Origin: an uncultured Clostridia bacterium
GTDB lineage: Bacteria; Bacillota; Clostridia; UBA1381
Assembly (NCBI GenBank): GCA_944393255.1
Contig: CALXZP010000009.1
Location: forward strand, 1-64,000
DNA: 64,000 nucleotides
Reading direction: 5' to 3'
Shown here: one piece after another, positions 35,994 to 44,241 of the stretch
Layout: every line of letters begins with the position of its first letter
Numbering within the stretch: position 1 is the stretch's first letter
Program-made: the position numbers and the translations under genes
Notes under the pieces: generated by a model
Database searches by the model: none
The model's input: only the letters and a program-made list of their open reading frames with translations
What the model was told of the DNA's origin: nothing

Positions 35994-36001
35994 ATTATGT
36001 G
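35969..36001. promoter_or_regulatory. Perfect 12-bp palindrome over the promoter, PadR operator candidate
   Basis: CACATAATACTA at 35969-35980 is the exact reverse complement of TAGTATTATGTG at 35990-36001, with a nine-base spacer. It overlaps the end of the -35 box and the whole -10 box of the padR promoter, as expected for autorepression. PadR-family operators are often inverted repeats with TACT/AGTA or ATGT/ACAT cores, which are present here. Confidence 0.75.
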
Positions 36002-36016
36002 AAAGGGGGTATCGCT

Positions 36017-36334
36017 GTGGATGCTCAGCTAAAACGCGGAATAATCGATATATGCGTTCTGTGCGCTCTTAAAAGCGGGGATTCCTACGGGTATAAGATA
36101 ATAAAGGATCTCTCACCGCATATAGAGATATCCGAATCAACTCTTTATCCTATATTGAAACGGCTTGAAGCTGCCGGGTGTGTCAAGACCTTTAAGGTGG
36201 AGCATAACGGACGGCTGAGAAAATACTACAGTATAACGGAAGCCGGAAAGGGAAGGATATCTGATTTTCTTGATGAATGGAACAGTGTTAAAAAGGCTTA
36301 TAACTATATAAAAGAGGTGTGTAAAGATGAATAA
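36017..36334 (+). CDS. PadR-family transcription regulator, GTG start
   Basis: Encodes 105 residues. The winged helix is typical: LKRGIIDICVLCALKSGDSYGYKIIKDL, then ISESTLYPILKRLEAAGCV as recognition helix, and RKYYSITEAGKGRI for the wing. The GTG at 36017 is chosen because AAGGGGG ends seven bases before it; a GTG at 35999 would sit inside the operator. The operon order PadR-DUF1700-DUF4097 is widespread in Firmicutes and probably responds to an envelope signal. The gene overlaps the next by eight bases. Confidence 0.9.
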   Translation: MDAQLKRGIIDICVLCALKSGDSYGYKIIKDLSPHIEISESTLYPILKRLEAAGCVKTFKVEHNGRLRKYYSITEAGKGRISDFLDEWNSVKKAYNYIKEVCKDE

Positions 36335-36917
36335 GAGTGAATTTCTCGAGCGGCTGAATGAGCTTTTGAACGTTCTGCCCGAGGATGAGCGCGAACGTTC
36401 GGTCGATTATTATTCTGAGATGATAGACGACAGGATAGAGGACGGTGAGGATGAAGAAACGGCTGTGGCGGGCGTAGGTAGCCCGGAGGATGCGGCGGAG
36501 GAGATAATTCAAAACATTCCGTTATCGGCGGCGGTAAAGCGCAGGGCGAAAAATCGGCGCATAAGCCCATGGACGGTAGTTTTTGCAGTCATGGCGTCGC
36601 CTATATGGCTGCCGCTGCTTATTGTGGTCTTTGCTGTGGTACTATCTGTTTACATTTCGATTTGGGCGGTGGTCATATCCTTTGCAGCGGCGGCTGCCGG
36701 TATAGCGGCGGGGGCCGCAGGCGGTGCAGGCACAGCGGTGATAATGTTTGCGGCAAACGAGTTTAAGGACGGACTGTTTATGTTTGGCTGCGCTCTTATG
36801 CTGGCCGGGATCACGGTATTTGCCTTTTTCGGGGTAAAGCAGCTTATAAGATGGGTAGTCAGGCTGACGGGATGGACAGCGCGGAAAACAAAGCTTGCAA
36901 TAGTAAGGAAATGGTGA
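36327..36917 (+). CDS. DUF1700 (HAAS-domain) membrane protein
   Basis: Encodes 196 residues. The N-terminal 70 residues are the HAAS helical domain: NKSEFLERLNELLNVLPEDERERSVDYYSEMIDDRIEDG and a GSPEDAAEEI box. Three or four Ala/Gly/Val-rich transmembrane helices follow (about 85-180). HAAS proteins pair with PadR regulators and DUF4097 proteins, and are thought to sense membrane or envelope state with the regulator. It overlaps padR by eight bases and lies 12 bases before the DUF4097 gene. Confidence 0.88.
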   Translation: MNKSEFLERLNELLNVLPEDERERSVDYYSEMIDDRIEDGEDEETAVAGVGSPEDAAEEIIQNIPLSAAVKRRAKNRRISPWTVVFAVMASPIWLPLLIVVFAVVLSVYISIWAVVISFAAAAAGIAAGAAGGAGTAVIMFAANEFKDGLFMFGCALMLAGITVFAFFGVKQLIRWVVRLTGWTARKTKLAIVRKW

Positions 36918-36929
36918 GGAGGTACGCAG

Positions 36930-37892
36930 ATGAAAAAATCATTTATTGCCGCCGGTATCATGATAATATCGGGAGCCGCCGCTGCGGCTGCTGCGTTCGC
37001 TCTCGGCGCCGGAAGGAGCGATGGTCCCGCAGAATATAAAACCGAGACGATAAACGCTGAAAAACTGCATATAATTGCGGAATACAACGATATATCCATA
37101 GTTAGGGGAAATGAGCTGGCAATAACATATCCTGCCGGAGAAGATGCGGTTTTCAGCAGCTTTTATGAGGACGGCACGTATACAGCCGAGTGCGGAAGAA
37201 GGGTATACAATGTGTTCGGTCTGGAGCTTGACCTCAGCCTCGATCTGGACACAAACGACGGGAGCCGGACTGTACGGCTGGAGGTGCCCGAAAGCTTTGA
37301 CGGCAGTATCGCTGTCGAGCTGCCGGCCGGCGATGCGGAGATATCCGGACTGAACTGCGGTCTCGATATAGAGCTGTCGGCGGGAAATATAAATATAAAG
37401 GACTGCATGGACATAAAGGCAAATGCCGGAGCGGGGAATATATACGCGGAATCGGTCTCGGGAAATATCGAGCTTGTATCCTCAGCAGGGAATATAGAGA
37501 TACGCGATTGCTCGGGAAATACTGTGCTTTATTCTAATACGGGACGCATAAAAGCGGCCGGCGGCACATTTGAAAATATTGAATGCTCTGCTGAGCTCGG
37601 CAGCATAGAAGCGGAAAACATAAGCGCATCGAATATATCCCTGGTGAATGAAAAGGGCGATATATCATGTAAAAATATTCGCGGTAATATCGCAATGAAG
37701 CTTGATATGGGCGATATAACAGCGGAAAATATCAGCGGAGACAGGATAACCGCCGATAATTCATTGGGTGATATAGATCTGAAAATAAACGGCTCAGAGC
37801 AGGAATACAAGGTCAACGGTATCGGCGAAAGCGAAAAAACGGTGGACACCTCAAACGGCGTTGGGGAGACGAATATAGAGTTTGTTCAGTAA
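36930..37892 (+). CDS. DUF4097 beta-strand repeat protein
   Basis: Encodes 320 residues. An N-terminal hydrophobic segment (about 5-28) anchors or exports it. The rest is a right-handed beta-helix-like array of short strands with a period of about 10-20 residues, such as ELSAGNINIKDC, ANAGAGNIYAES and ELVSSAGNIEIRD, the DUF4097 (putative adhesin) pattern. In PadR-HAAS operons it is the outward-facing component; its ligand is unknown. AGGAGG precedes the ATG. A very long bidirectional terminator follows. Confidence 0.88.
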   Translation: MKKSFIAAGIMIISGAAAAAAAFALGAGRSDGPAEYKTETINAEKLHIIAEYNDISIVRGNELAITYPAGEDAVFSSFYEDGTYTAECGRRVYNVFGLELDLSLDLDTNDGSRTVRLEVPESFDGSIAVELPAGDAEISGLNCGLDIELSAGNINIKDCMDIKANAGAGNIYAESVSGNIELVSSAGNIEIRDCSGNTVLYSNTGRIKAAGGTFENIECSAELGSIEAENISASNISLVNEKGDISCKNIRGNIAMKLDMGDITAENISGDRITADNSLGDIDLKINGSEQEYKVNGIGESEKTVDTSNGVGETNIEFVQ

Positions 37893-37934
37893 ATATAAAA
37901 TACGGCCGAAACGCAACGGCCGTATTTTATATTT
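37891..37934. terminator. Bidirectional terminator with an 18-bp perfect stem
   Basis: Arms at 37891-37908 and 37917-37934 are perfect reverse complements around an eight-base loop. The G-C core (TACGGCCG) is flanked by A and T runs on both sides. It serves the PadR operon and the convergent DUF3737 gene. Confidence 0.92.
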
Positions 37935-37946
37935 GTATGAAGAACG

Positions 37947-38810
37947 TTATACGCACTTTTTAAGACAGCTGTCCTTTGTGCATATCTTGCAGGACGAGCC
38001 TTTGCCGTATTCGTCTGTAATGATCTCTTCTATAAAATCTGCGCATATAATACCGGCGGCGGGATTTTTTATGCCGGTGATGCCCCCTTTTACGGCTGCT
38101 CTTACGCTGCTTTTTTCAAAGGAAAGATCGCAGTCTGTCATCTCGCAGTCCTCAAGAACGAGATCCTTTGCGTAGCATAGCGGCTGCGTGCCTATTATAT
38201 GGCAGCGTACGAATTTGAGCCCTTCGGAGTACCAGCCCAGGTATTCGCCCTTGACTACGCTGTCGTATACGGTGATATTTTTTCCGTGCCAGAATGCGTC
38301 CTTTGTATCGAGTACGGAATTGCGGATGACTGCGTTTTCAACGTACTGAAACGAGTATTTTCCGGTCATATGTACGTTTTCAAGCTCAAGCCCCGAGGTG
38401 TGCAGAAACGGATATTCCGATTTCAGCTCGCAGCCGCTGAGCTTAAGTCCGCGGCAGAACCAGCCGAATTCGGTCGAGTTTATTCTGCTGTCTGTAATAA
38501 TGGTATCATCGCATTCGCGGACGGCTTTTATGCCTCCAAGCTCTGAATTTGATACGGAGATGTTTTTGTCATACCAGAGGGCGGCGCGGCATGTGTCTGA
38601 CATATATGCTCCCGTTATCTCGGAATCCGAGGTGTGCCATAGCGGGTAACGCAGCAGAAAGCGGCAGTTTCTTATGTCAAGCCTTGAGGTCTCCTTCAGC
38701 GCCGATTCGCCGTCGGCAGGACCGTCAAAGGTACAGTTTTCAAGCAGCGCGTCTGTTATGCCGTAGAATGCGCGTTCCTCATCGTGTGTTTCGTTTTTAT
38801 ATAAAGTCAT
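37947..38810 (-). CDS. DUF3737 beta-helix protein
   Basis: Encodes 287 residues of the DUF3737 family. It is almost entirely built from short beta strands with pentapeptide-like rungs, for example ITDALLENCTFDGPADGES and SDSEITGAYMSD, giving a right-handed helix fold. No signal peptide is seen, so it is cytosolic. The C-terminus carries CKICTKDSCLKKC, a Cys-rich tip. The function of DUF3737 is unknown. GAAAGGA precedes the ATG at 38810, and the gene has its own promoter about 100 bases upstream. Confidence 0.85.
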   Translation of the reverse strand: MTLYKNETHDEERAFYGITDALLENCTFDGPADGESALKETSRLDIRNCRFLLRYPLWHTSDSEITGAYMSDTCRAALWYDKNISVSNSELGGIKAVRECDDTIITDSRINSTEFGWFCRGLKLSGCELKSEYPFLHTSGLELENVHMTGKYSFQYVENAVIRNSVLDTKDAFWHGKNITVYDSVVKGEYLGWYSEGLKFVRCHIIGTQPLCYAKDLVLEDCEMTDCDLSFEKSSVRAAVKGGITGIKNPAAGIICADFIEEIITDEYGKGSSCKICTKDSCLKKCV

Positions 38811-38912
38811 TTTATCATATCCTTTCTCTGTCCGTGTGATATTGGTACTCAGCAGCCGCCGCAGCAGTGCGGAGCTGCTTTTGCGGATATAAGCTCTCGT
38901 TTATTCAATGCT

Positions 38913-38941
38913 ATTATATCACCGGGTCACGAATATGTCAA
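38913..38941 (-). promoter_or_regulatory. Promoter of the DUF3737 gene
   Basis: On the minus strand TTGACA (38941-38936) and TATAAT (38918-38913) are spaced by 17 bases, an almost perfect sigma-A promoter. Confidence 0.88.
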
Positions 38942-39047
38942 ATACCTGTGCAGAATGATCATCTATGCTTTTTATGAATATATCAGACCGCCGCAGCGGC
39001 AATTAAATAGGCATGAACATCCCTTGCGGTAGATCCATGCCGTCTTA

Positions 39048-39725
39048 TTATTTATCATGCAGCAGAGGCGCTGCCGTTTTCATTATCTCGTCGTTTATGT
39101 CCTCAACAGAACGCAGTTTGCCGTCCTTGACGCAGGATATGCGTGTCCATCCAAGCTTTTGAGCTATAAAAACAGCGTTTTCATAGCTTTTGAGCAAATA
39201 TTCGGAATTGCGTTCATGGATATCTTTGTCTGCAGAGCGTGTGAACTTGTTTTCGCGTTCCGCCATGAGCTCCCGCGCCTTTTCGGGCGGCATATCCAGG
39301 AATATAGTGACGTCCGGCTTCGGCAGTGCGTATATGCCGTATTCAAGCTCATAGAGCCAGTCTATGAACTTTTCCTTTTCGGATGCCGGAAGCTTGGAAG
39401 CTTGGTGTATCATATTTGACTGCACATACCTGTCCGCGATCATGACGACCCCGTTTTCATAGTCCTTTTTCCAGTCGCGTCTGTAGGATGCGAAGCGGTC
39501 GGCGGCAAAAAAAGTGGAAGCGGCATAGGCGTTAACATCGCTTGGATCGCTACCGAACTCCCCGTTTAAATACATCCTCACAAGCGCGGAGGAATCGGAG
39601 CTGTAATCGGGGAAAGAAACGAGTCTTGCCTTTTTGCCCTGCTTTATGAGCTTATCAAAAACAAGCTGCGACTGCGTCTGTTTGCCGCTTGCGTCTACGC
39701 CGTCTATTGCTATCAGTATACCCAT
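39048..39725 (-). CDS. tmk: Thymidylate kinase
   Basis: Encodes 225 residues of dTMP kinase, which phosphorylates dTMP to dTDP. The P-loop reads GVDASGKQTQ (residues 9-18), with Gln after the Lys, a variant I recall in other Clostridia. DRYVQSNMIHQASK provides the DR(Y/F) signature, and FLDMPPEKARELM the substrate side. The length is slightly above the usual 205-215. It follows the glycosyltransferase gene by five bases, so the two share a transcript. Confidence 0.92.
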   Translation of the reverse strand: MGILIAIDGVDASGKQTQSQLVFDKLIKQGKKARLVSFPDYSSDSSALVRMYLNGEFGSDPSDVNAYAASTFFAADRFASYRRDWKKDYENGVVMIADRYVQSNMIHQASKLPASEKEKFIDWLYELEYGIYALPKPDVTIFLDMPPEKARELMAERENKFTRSADKDIHERNSEYLLKSYENAVFIAQKLGWTRISCVKDGKLRSVEDINDEIMKTAAPLLHDK

Positions 39726-39730
39726 GTCCT

Positions 39731-40471
39731 TCAGTCCTGTTTATATTTACGTCCCTTTAAAAGGACAGTAAATCCGAATTTGGGCAGCGCGAGCATACGT
39801 CCTGCGCGGCTCGGCTGCTTTGAAAGGCGGTATAGCCATTCTATACCGTGGTCGCAGAAAAATTTCGGTGCGCGCTCTGCCGTCCCGGCAAAGACATCAA
39901 GGCTTCCGCCTATGCCCATTGCCACGCGTGCGCTGAGCTCGTCGGCATGGCGGGATATCCATTGCTCCTGCTTCGGAGCGCCGAGGCAGACGAAAAGCAG
40001 GTCTGCGCCGGAGTCGTTGATCTGTTTAACGATAGACGGCTCATCCTCCGGTTTAAAATACCCGTTGCGGCAGCCCGCGATCTTGAGACCGGGATACCTT
40101 TTTAACAGCTCGCGCTCCGCCTGCTCCGCAACGCCGGGTCTTCCGCCGAACAGGAACAGCTTGTGTTCCGTACCCTTTATGCGGCCGAGCACTTCGCAGG
40201 CAATGTCATAGCCTGCGGCGCGTTCGGAGATAGGTTTGCCGAGTATTTTTGAAGCATATACCACTCCTATACCGTCGGCGGTCAGCAGCTCTGCGTTATT
40301 GAGCAGATTTCTGAACGCTTCGTCCTTATAGGCGGCCATTATTATCTCCGAGTTGGGAGTATAGACCTTGTGCAGTCCTTTTTCTCCGAGAAAGGAGACG
40401 ATTTTTTCCGACGCTTCCTCTATGCTTACCATATCCACATAAACGCCGAGAATATTAACTCTGTTATCCAT
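39731..40471 (-). CDS. WecG/TagA/CpsF-family glycosyltransferase
   Basis: Encodes 246 residues of the WecB/TagA/CpsF family (GT26). Visible family blocks are VYTPNSEIIMAAYKDEAFR, TADGIGVVYASK, LFLFGGRPGVAEQAE and FVCLGAPKQEQWI. Members add ManNAc or a similar sugar to undecaprenyl-PP-GlcNAc in wall teichoic acid or capsule synthesis. No other teichoic acid gene is adjacent, so the product is uncertain. GAAAGGGA precedes the ATG. It is translationally close to tmk. Confidence 0.9.
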   Translation of the reverse strand: MDNRVNILGVYVDMVSIEEASEKIVSFLGEKGLHKVYTPNSEIIMAAYKDEAFRNLLNNAELLTADGIGVVYASKILGKPISERAAGYDIACEVLGRIKGTEHKLFLFGGRPGVAEQAERELLKRYPGLKIAGCRNGYFKPEDEPSIVKQINDSGADLLFVCLGAPKQEQWISRHADELSARVAMGIGGSLDVFAGTAERAPKFFCDHGIEWLYRLSKQPSRAGRMLALPKFGFTVLLKGRKYKQD

Positions 40472-40509
40472 AATAAATCCCTTTCAAAAAGAATTGTGCC
40501 GGAAAAGCT

Positions 40510-40562
40510 CCGTGCCTTTGCCGATATACGCCTATGATACCGGCAGTATGCGGCAGGCACGG
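40510..40562 (-). terminator. Terminator-like hairpin after citrate synthase
   Basis: On the minus strand CCGTGCCT (40562-40555) pairs with AGGCACGG (40517-40510), and an inner TGCCG/CGGCA arm is possible. AGC and then four T follow. It would separate citrate synthase from the TagA-tmk pair. Confidence 0.55.
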
Positions 40563-40583
40563 GACGCAGGCGGCGTCAGCCGC

Positions 40584-41951
40584 TTATTTTCTCCGGTCGA
40601 TCGGTACATAATCCTTCTTGTCAACTATCGACTTATACGCCGGTCTTATTATACGCGAGCAGCCTATTGTCTCTTCAAGCCTGTGCGCGCACCAGCCGGT
40701 TATTCTTGCTATGGCAAACAGCGGAGTGTACATCTCCGGAGCGATACCGAGCATTTTATATACAAATCCGGAGTACATATCCACGTTTGCACACATTACC
40801 TTGTGGCTGTGCTTTACTTTTAGGAAGCATTCCGGCGTGAGCTTTTCGACCTTCTTGTAAAGCTCAAATTCCCTTTTCCATTCCGGATCGTTTGCGGCGA
40901 GCTTTTCCGCACGGTCCTTCAGCAGGATACATCTGGGATCGCTGTATGTATATACGGCGTGTCCCATACCGTATATAAGCCCTGCGCGGTCAAAGGTCTC
41001 CTTGCGCAGTATTTTTTCGATATATGCGGCTACCTCGTCCTCATCCTCCCAGTTCTTCACATTTGCCTTGATATCCTCCATCATAGCCATTACCTTAGCG
41101 TTGGCTCCGCCGTGCTTCGGTCCTTTGAGCGAACCTATAGCAGCGGCTATCGCGCTGTATGTGTCGGTGCCGGAGGACGATACGACCCTGGTGGTGAACG
41201 CGCTGTTGTTTCCGCCGCCGTGTTCCGCCTGGATCATAAGCATTGCGTCGAGCAGCGACGCCTCCTGATGCGTGTATTTGTTATCGGGGCGGAGCATATA
41301 CAGAAGGTTTTCCGCAGTGGAAAGCTGCTTCTGCGGAACGTGGAGATAAAGACTGTCGCCGTCGTGGTAGTGGCGCTTCGCCTGGTATCCGACCGCAGCC
41401 ATTACCGGCAGACGTGCTATCAGCTCGATCGACTGTCTTAATATGTTTGTTACAGAGATCTCGTCGGGGTTGCTGTCATAGGAATATGCGGCAAGCACGC
41501 TTCGCGCCATTTTGTTCATGATGTTCTTTGACGGCGCTTTCAGGATCATATCCTCCGAAAAGCCCGGGGGCAGCCTGCGCAGCTCGCCTATGAGATCGGT
41601 GAAGCGGTCGAGCTGTGTTCTGCTCGGCAGCTCGCCGAACAAAAGAAGGTAAGCCACTTCTTCAAATCCGAACCTGTCCTCTTTTTCGCAGTTTCCGACT
41701 ATATCGGTTATATCGTAGCCTCTGTACTTTAAATGTCCCTCTGCCGGGAGTTTCTCGCCGTCTTCTATATAGTAACCTATGACCTGACCTATTGAGGTAA
41801 GTCCTGCCATAACGCCGGTCTCATCCTCGTTCCTCAAGCCGCGCTTTACCCCGTAAGCCTTGAAGAGCTCCTTTGGGAACGGCTTGTACAGATCCTCGGC
41901 AGCCTTATAAAACTGCTTCTTTTTCTCATTGATCTCGTTTTCGTGTACCAA
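40584..41951 (-). CDS. gltA: Citrate synthase, TTG start
   Basis: Encodes 455 residues of a type I citrate synthase, which joins acetyl-CoA and oxaloacetate. The catalytic His residues are visible at H244 in AEHGGGNNSAF and H331 in MGHAVYTYSDPR. The N-terminal 60 residues form the extension common in Firmicute enzymes, with LKYRGYDITDI beginning the core. The start is a TTG at 41951, about nine bases after GAAAGGACG; no ATG fits. A 2-methylcitrate synthase activity cannot be excluded. It lies 43 bases downstream of the topoisomerase A gene. Confidence 0.93.
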   Translation of the reverse strand: MVHENEINEKKKQFYKAAEDLYKPFPKELFKAYGVKRGLRNEDETGVMAGLTSIGQVIGYYIEDGEKLPAEGHLKYRGYDITDIVGNCEKEDRFGFEEVAYLLLFGELPSRTQLDRFTDLIGELRRLPPGFSEDMILKAPSKNIMNKMARSVLAAYSYDSNPDEISVTNILRQSIELIARLPVMAAVGYQAKRHYHDGDSLYLHVPQKQLSTAENLLYMLRPDNKYTHQEASLLDAMLMIQAEHGGGNNSAFTTRVVSSSGTDTYSAIAAAIGSLKGPKHGGANAKVMAMMEDIKANVKNWEDEDEVAAYIEKILRKETFDRAGLIYGMGHAVYTYSDPRCILLKDRAEKLAANDPEWKREFELYKKVEKLTPECFLKVKHSHKVMCANVDMYSGFVYKMLGIAPEMYTPLFAIARITGWCAHRLEETIGCSRIIRPAYKSIVDKKDYVPIDRRK

Positions 41952-41994
41952 ATGATCACGTCCTTTCTGTATTTAGGTATTATCTGATCCATCA

Positions 41995-44205
41995 TCAAAA
42001 TAAGCTGAGCTGAAGGTTCTCTGTCTTGGGCGATTTTGCCGCGGCGGGGATGGATCTGACGCGGTATTGAAGGATATCCTCTATGCCGCAGACCGATATA
42101 TCCTTGACCGAAACAGGCTTTGCGCCGTTTTTCGGCTGTTTTACGACCTGTACTCCCTGCGTGTTTTTTGTTGATTTTAAGGGCACAAGAGCCGTGTTGA
42201 GACAAAGTATTTTATTTGTATCCGTTAAAACGGCGACGTCGATATCGTCAGTGATAAATTTGATATCACATACGGGCGACTTGTCCGAATATGCGCCGAC
42301 GAGCTTTTTCCTGTTTGTTTTTGTCTCATAATTTTTTAGGGCTACCTTGGCCATTTTCCCGTTTTCAAAGGTAAACAGCATGAAGCCTCCAAAATCCTTC
42401 GTAACTACAGTATACACTATTTTTTCGTTTTCTTCAAGTCCCAAAAGACCGGGGAGGTATTCGCCCAGCGCCGCGACCTTGCATTCGGGCATGTCGTAGG
42501 TCTTGAACTTGTACACATTGCACCGGTCGGAGAAAAACAGCAGCTCGGATATGTTTGTTGTTTCCGCGCTGACGATTATCTCGTCATCTTCCTTTAGCTT
42601 GTGCTCGGAGGTGGTGGAACGCAGCGACGCGGCGGTGACCTTTTTGAGGTATTGTCCGCGCGTAAAGAATATGGTCAGAGGATAGTCCTCTATATGCTCC
42701 TCCTCCTTGTATTCGGTGAGCATGCCGCTTTCTATAAGCTCCGTTCTTCTGTCCTGTCCGTATTTTTTTGAGATATCTTTAAGCTGCTTTGCGATACGGC
42801 TCTTGATCAGCCTGTCGCTGGCAAGAATTTTGTTTAGCTCCGCTATCTCCTGCGTGAGCTTGTCTATAGCGTCCACATTTTTAAGGATATATTCCTTGTT
42901 CAGATTGCGCAGCTTTATCTCGGATATATACTCCGCCTGTATCTCGTCTATCCCGAAGCCCTCCATGAGGTTAGGGATAACCTCCGAATCGAGCTCAGTA
43001 TGGCGTATTATGGAGATCGCCTTGTCGATATCCAGAAGTATTTTTTTCAGACCCATCAGCAAATGCAGGCGCTTGCTTTTCTGTTCGATATCGAATTTCA
43101 GACCGTTCCTTATGCAGTCCATGCGGAACGATACCCATTCCCCGAGTATCTCGCGCACGCCCATGACCCTGGGCACCGCGTCGATGAGGATATTGAAGTT
43201 GCATGCAAAGCTGTCCTCAAGCGGGGTCAGCTTATAGAGCTTAAGCATGAGCGCGTCCGGGTCTGTTCCGCGCTTGAGGTCTATCGTCAGCTTGAAGCCG
43301 TTGAGATCCGTTTCATCGCGCGCGTCGGACACCTCGCGGAGCTTATTGGTCTTTAGAAGATCCATTATCTTGCCGATTATAGCCTCGCATGTAGTCGTGT
43401 ACGGTATCTCGGTTATATCTATGCAGTTGTTTGATTTGTCGTAGGTGTATTTTGCTCTGAGCTTAAAGCTGCCCCGTCCGGTCTCGTATATTTTTTTCAT
43501 CTCGCTGCGGTCGTATATTATGCTTGCGCCCAGAGAAAAGTCCGGTGCGGGCATTATATCTATGAGCTCGGCGTTCTCGTCATTCATATACGCGATAGCC
43601 GCTTCGCACACCTCGCGGAGGTTGAAGGAGCATATATTAGAAGCCATTCCGGCGGCTATGCCCTGGTTTGGATTTACGAGTATCGACGGGTATGCCGCCG
43701 GTAGCAGGGTAGGCTCCTTGAGCTCGCCGTCGTAGTTGTCAACGAATTTGACGGTGTTTTTATTTATGTCTCCGAACAGCTCCGCGCATATCGGCTCAAG
43801 CCTGACCTCCGTATATCGCGGCGCGGCGTATGCCATGTCGCGCGAATATACCTTTCCGAAATTGCCCTGCGATTCCACGAGCGGATGCAGCAGCGCTTCG
43901 TTGCCGCGCGTGAGCCGCACCATCGTTTCGTATATAGCCGCGTCGCCGTGCGGATTGAGCTTCATCGTCGAACCGACAACGTTTGCGGATTTTGTGAATT
44001 TTCCGCCCAGCAGTCCCATTTTATACATCGTATAAAGCAGCTTTCTGTGAGCGGGCTTAAGTCCGTCGATCTCAGGTATCGCGCGCGAGATTATGATACT
44101 CATCGCATACGGCATAAAGTTGGTCTCAAGCGTTTGCGTTATTGCCTGTTCCTCGACGGGAGCCGGTATTATCTCCGGTTCTGTATTTTTCTTTTTTCGT
44201 GCCAT
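41995..44205 (-). CDS. Type IIA topoisomerase subunit A (ParC/GyrA-like), clamp-type C-terminal motif
   Basis: Encodes 736 residues of the DNA-cleaving subunit. The catalytic Tyr131 lies in AAPRYTEVR after the helix-turn-helix region KPAHRKLLYTMY. The coiled-coil gate spans about 390-470, and a shortened beta-pinwheel-like C-terminus follows. The GyrA-box (QRRGGKG-like) is not seen, so decatenation as in ParC fits better than supercoiling. The last five residues are QLSLF, matching the QL(S/D)LF motif by which proteins dock on the sliding clamp. It is translated 36 bases after the B subunit. Confidence 0.9.
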   Translation of the reverse strand: MARKKKNTEPEIIPAPVEEQAITQTLETNFMPYAMSIIISRAIPEIDGLKPAHRKLLYTMYKMGLLGGKFTKSANVVGSTMKLNPHGDAAIYETMVRLTRGNEALLHPLVESQGNFGKVYSRDMAYAAPRYTEVRLEPICAELFGDINKNTVKFVDNYDGELKEPTLLPAAYPSILVNPNQGIAAGMASNICSFNLREVCEAAIAYMNDENAELIDIMPAPDFSLGASIIYDRSEMKKIYETGRGSFKLRAKYTYDKSNNCIDITEIPYTTTCEAIIGKIMDLLKTNKLREVSDARDETDLNGFKLTIDLKRGTDPDALMLKLYKLTPLEDSFACNFNILIDAVPRVMGVREILGEWVSFRMDCIRNGLKFDIEQKSKRLHLLMGLKKILLDIDKAISIIRHTELDSEVIPNLMEGFGIDEIQAEYISEIKLRNLNKEYILKNVDAIDKLTQEIAELNKILASDRLIKSRIAKQLKDISKKYGQDRRTELIESGMLTEYKEEEHIEDYPLTIFFTRGQYLKKVTAASLRSTTSEHKLKEDDEIIVSAETTNISELLFFSDRCNVYKFKTYDMPECKVAALGEYLPGLLGLEENEKIVYTVVTKDFGGFMLFTFENGKMAKVALKNYETKTNRKKLVGAYSDKSPVCDIKFITDDIDVAVLTDTNKILCLNTALVPLKSTKNTQGVQVVKQPKNGAKPVSVKDISVCGIEDILQYRVRSIPAAAKSPKTENLQLSLF

Positions 44206-44241
44206 TAACAGGCTCCTCTCCTATAAAATCGTATAGCTTTA

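Noticed and set aside
39048-39725. P-loop GKQT in tmk as a damaged Walker A motif.
   Set aside because: The rest of the enzyme is intact, and a GKQTQ variant is, as far as I recall, normal in Clostridia thymidylate kinases.
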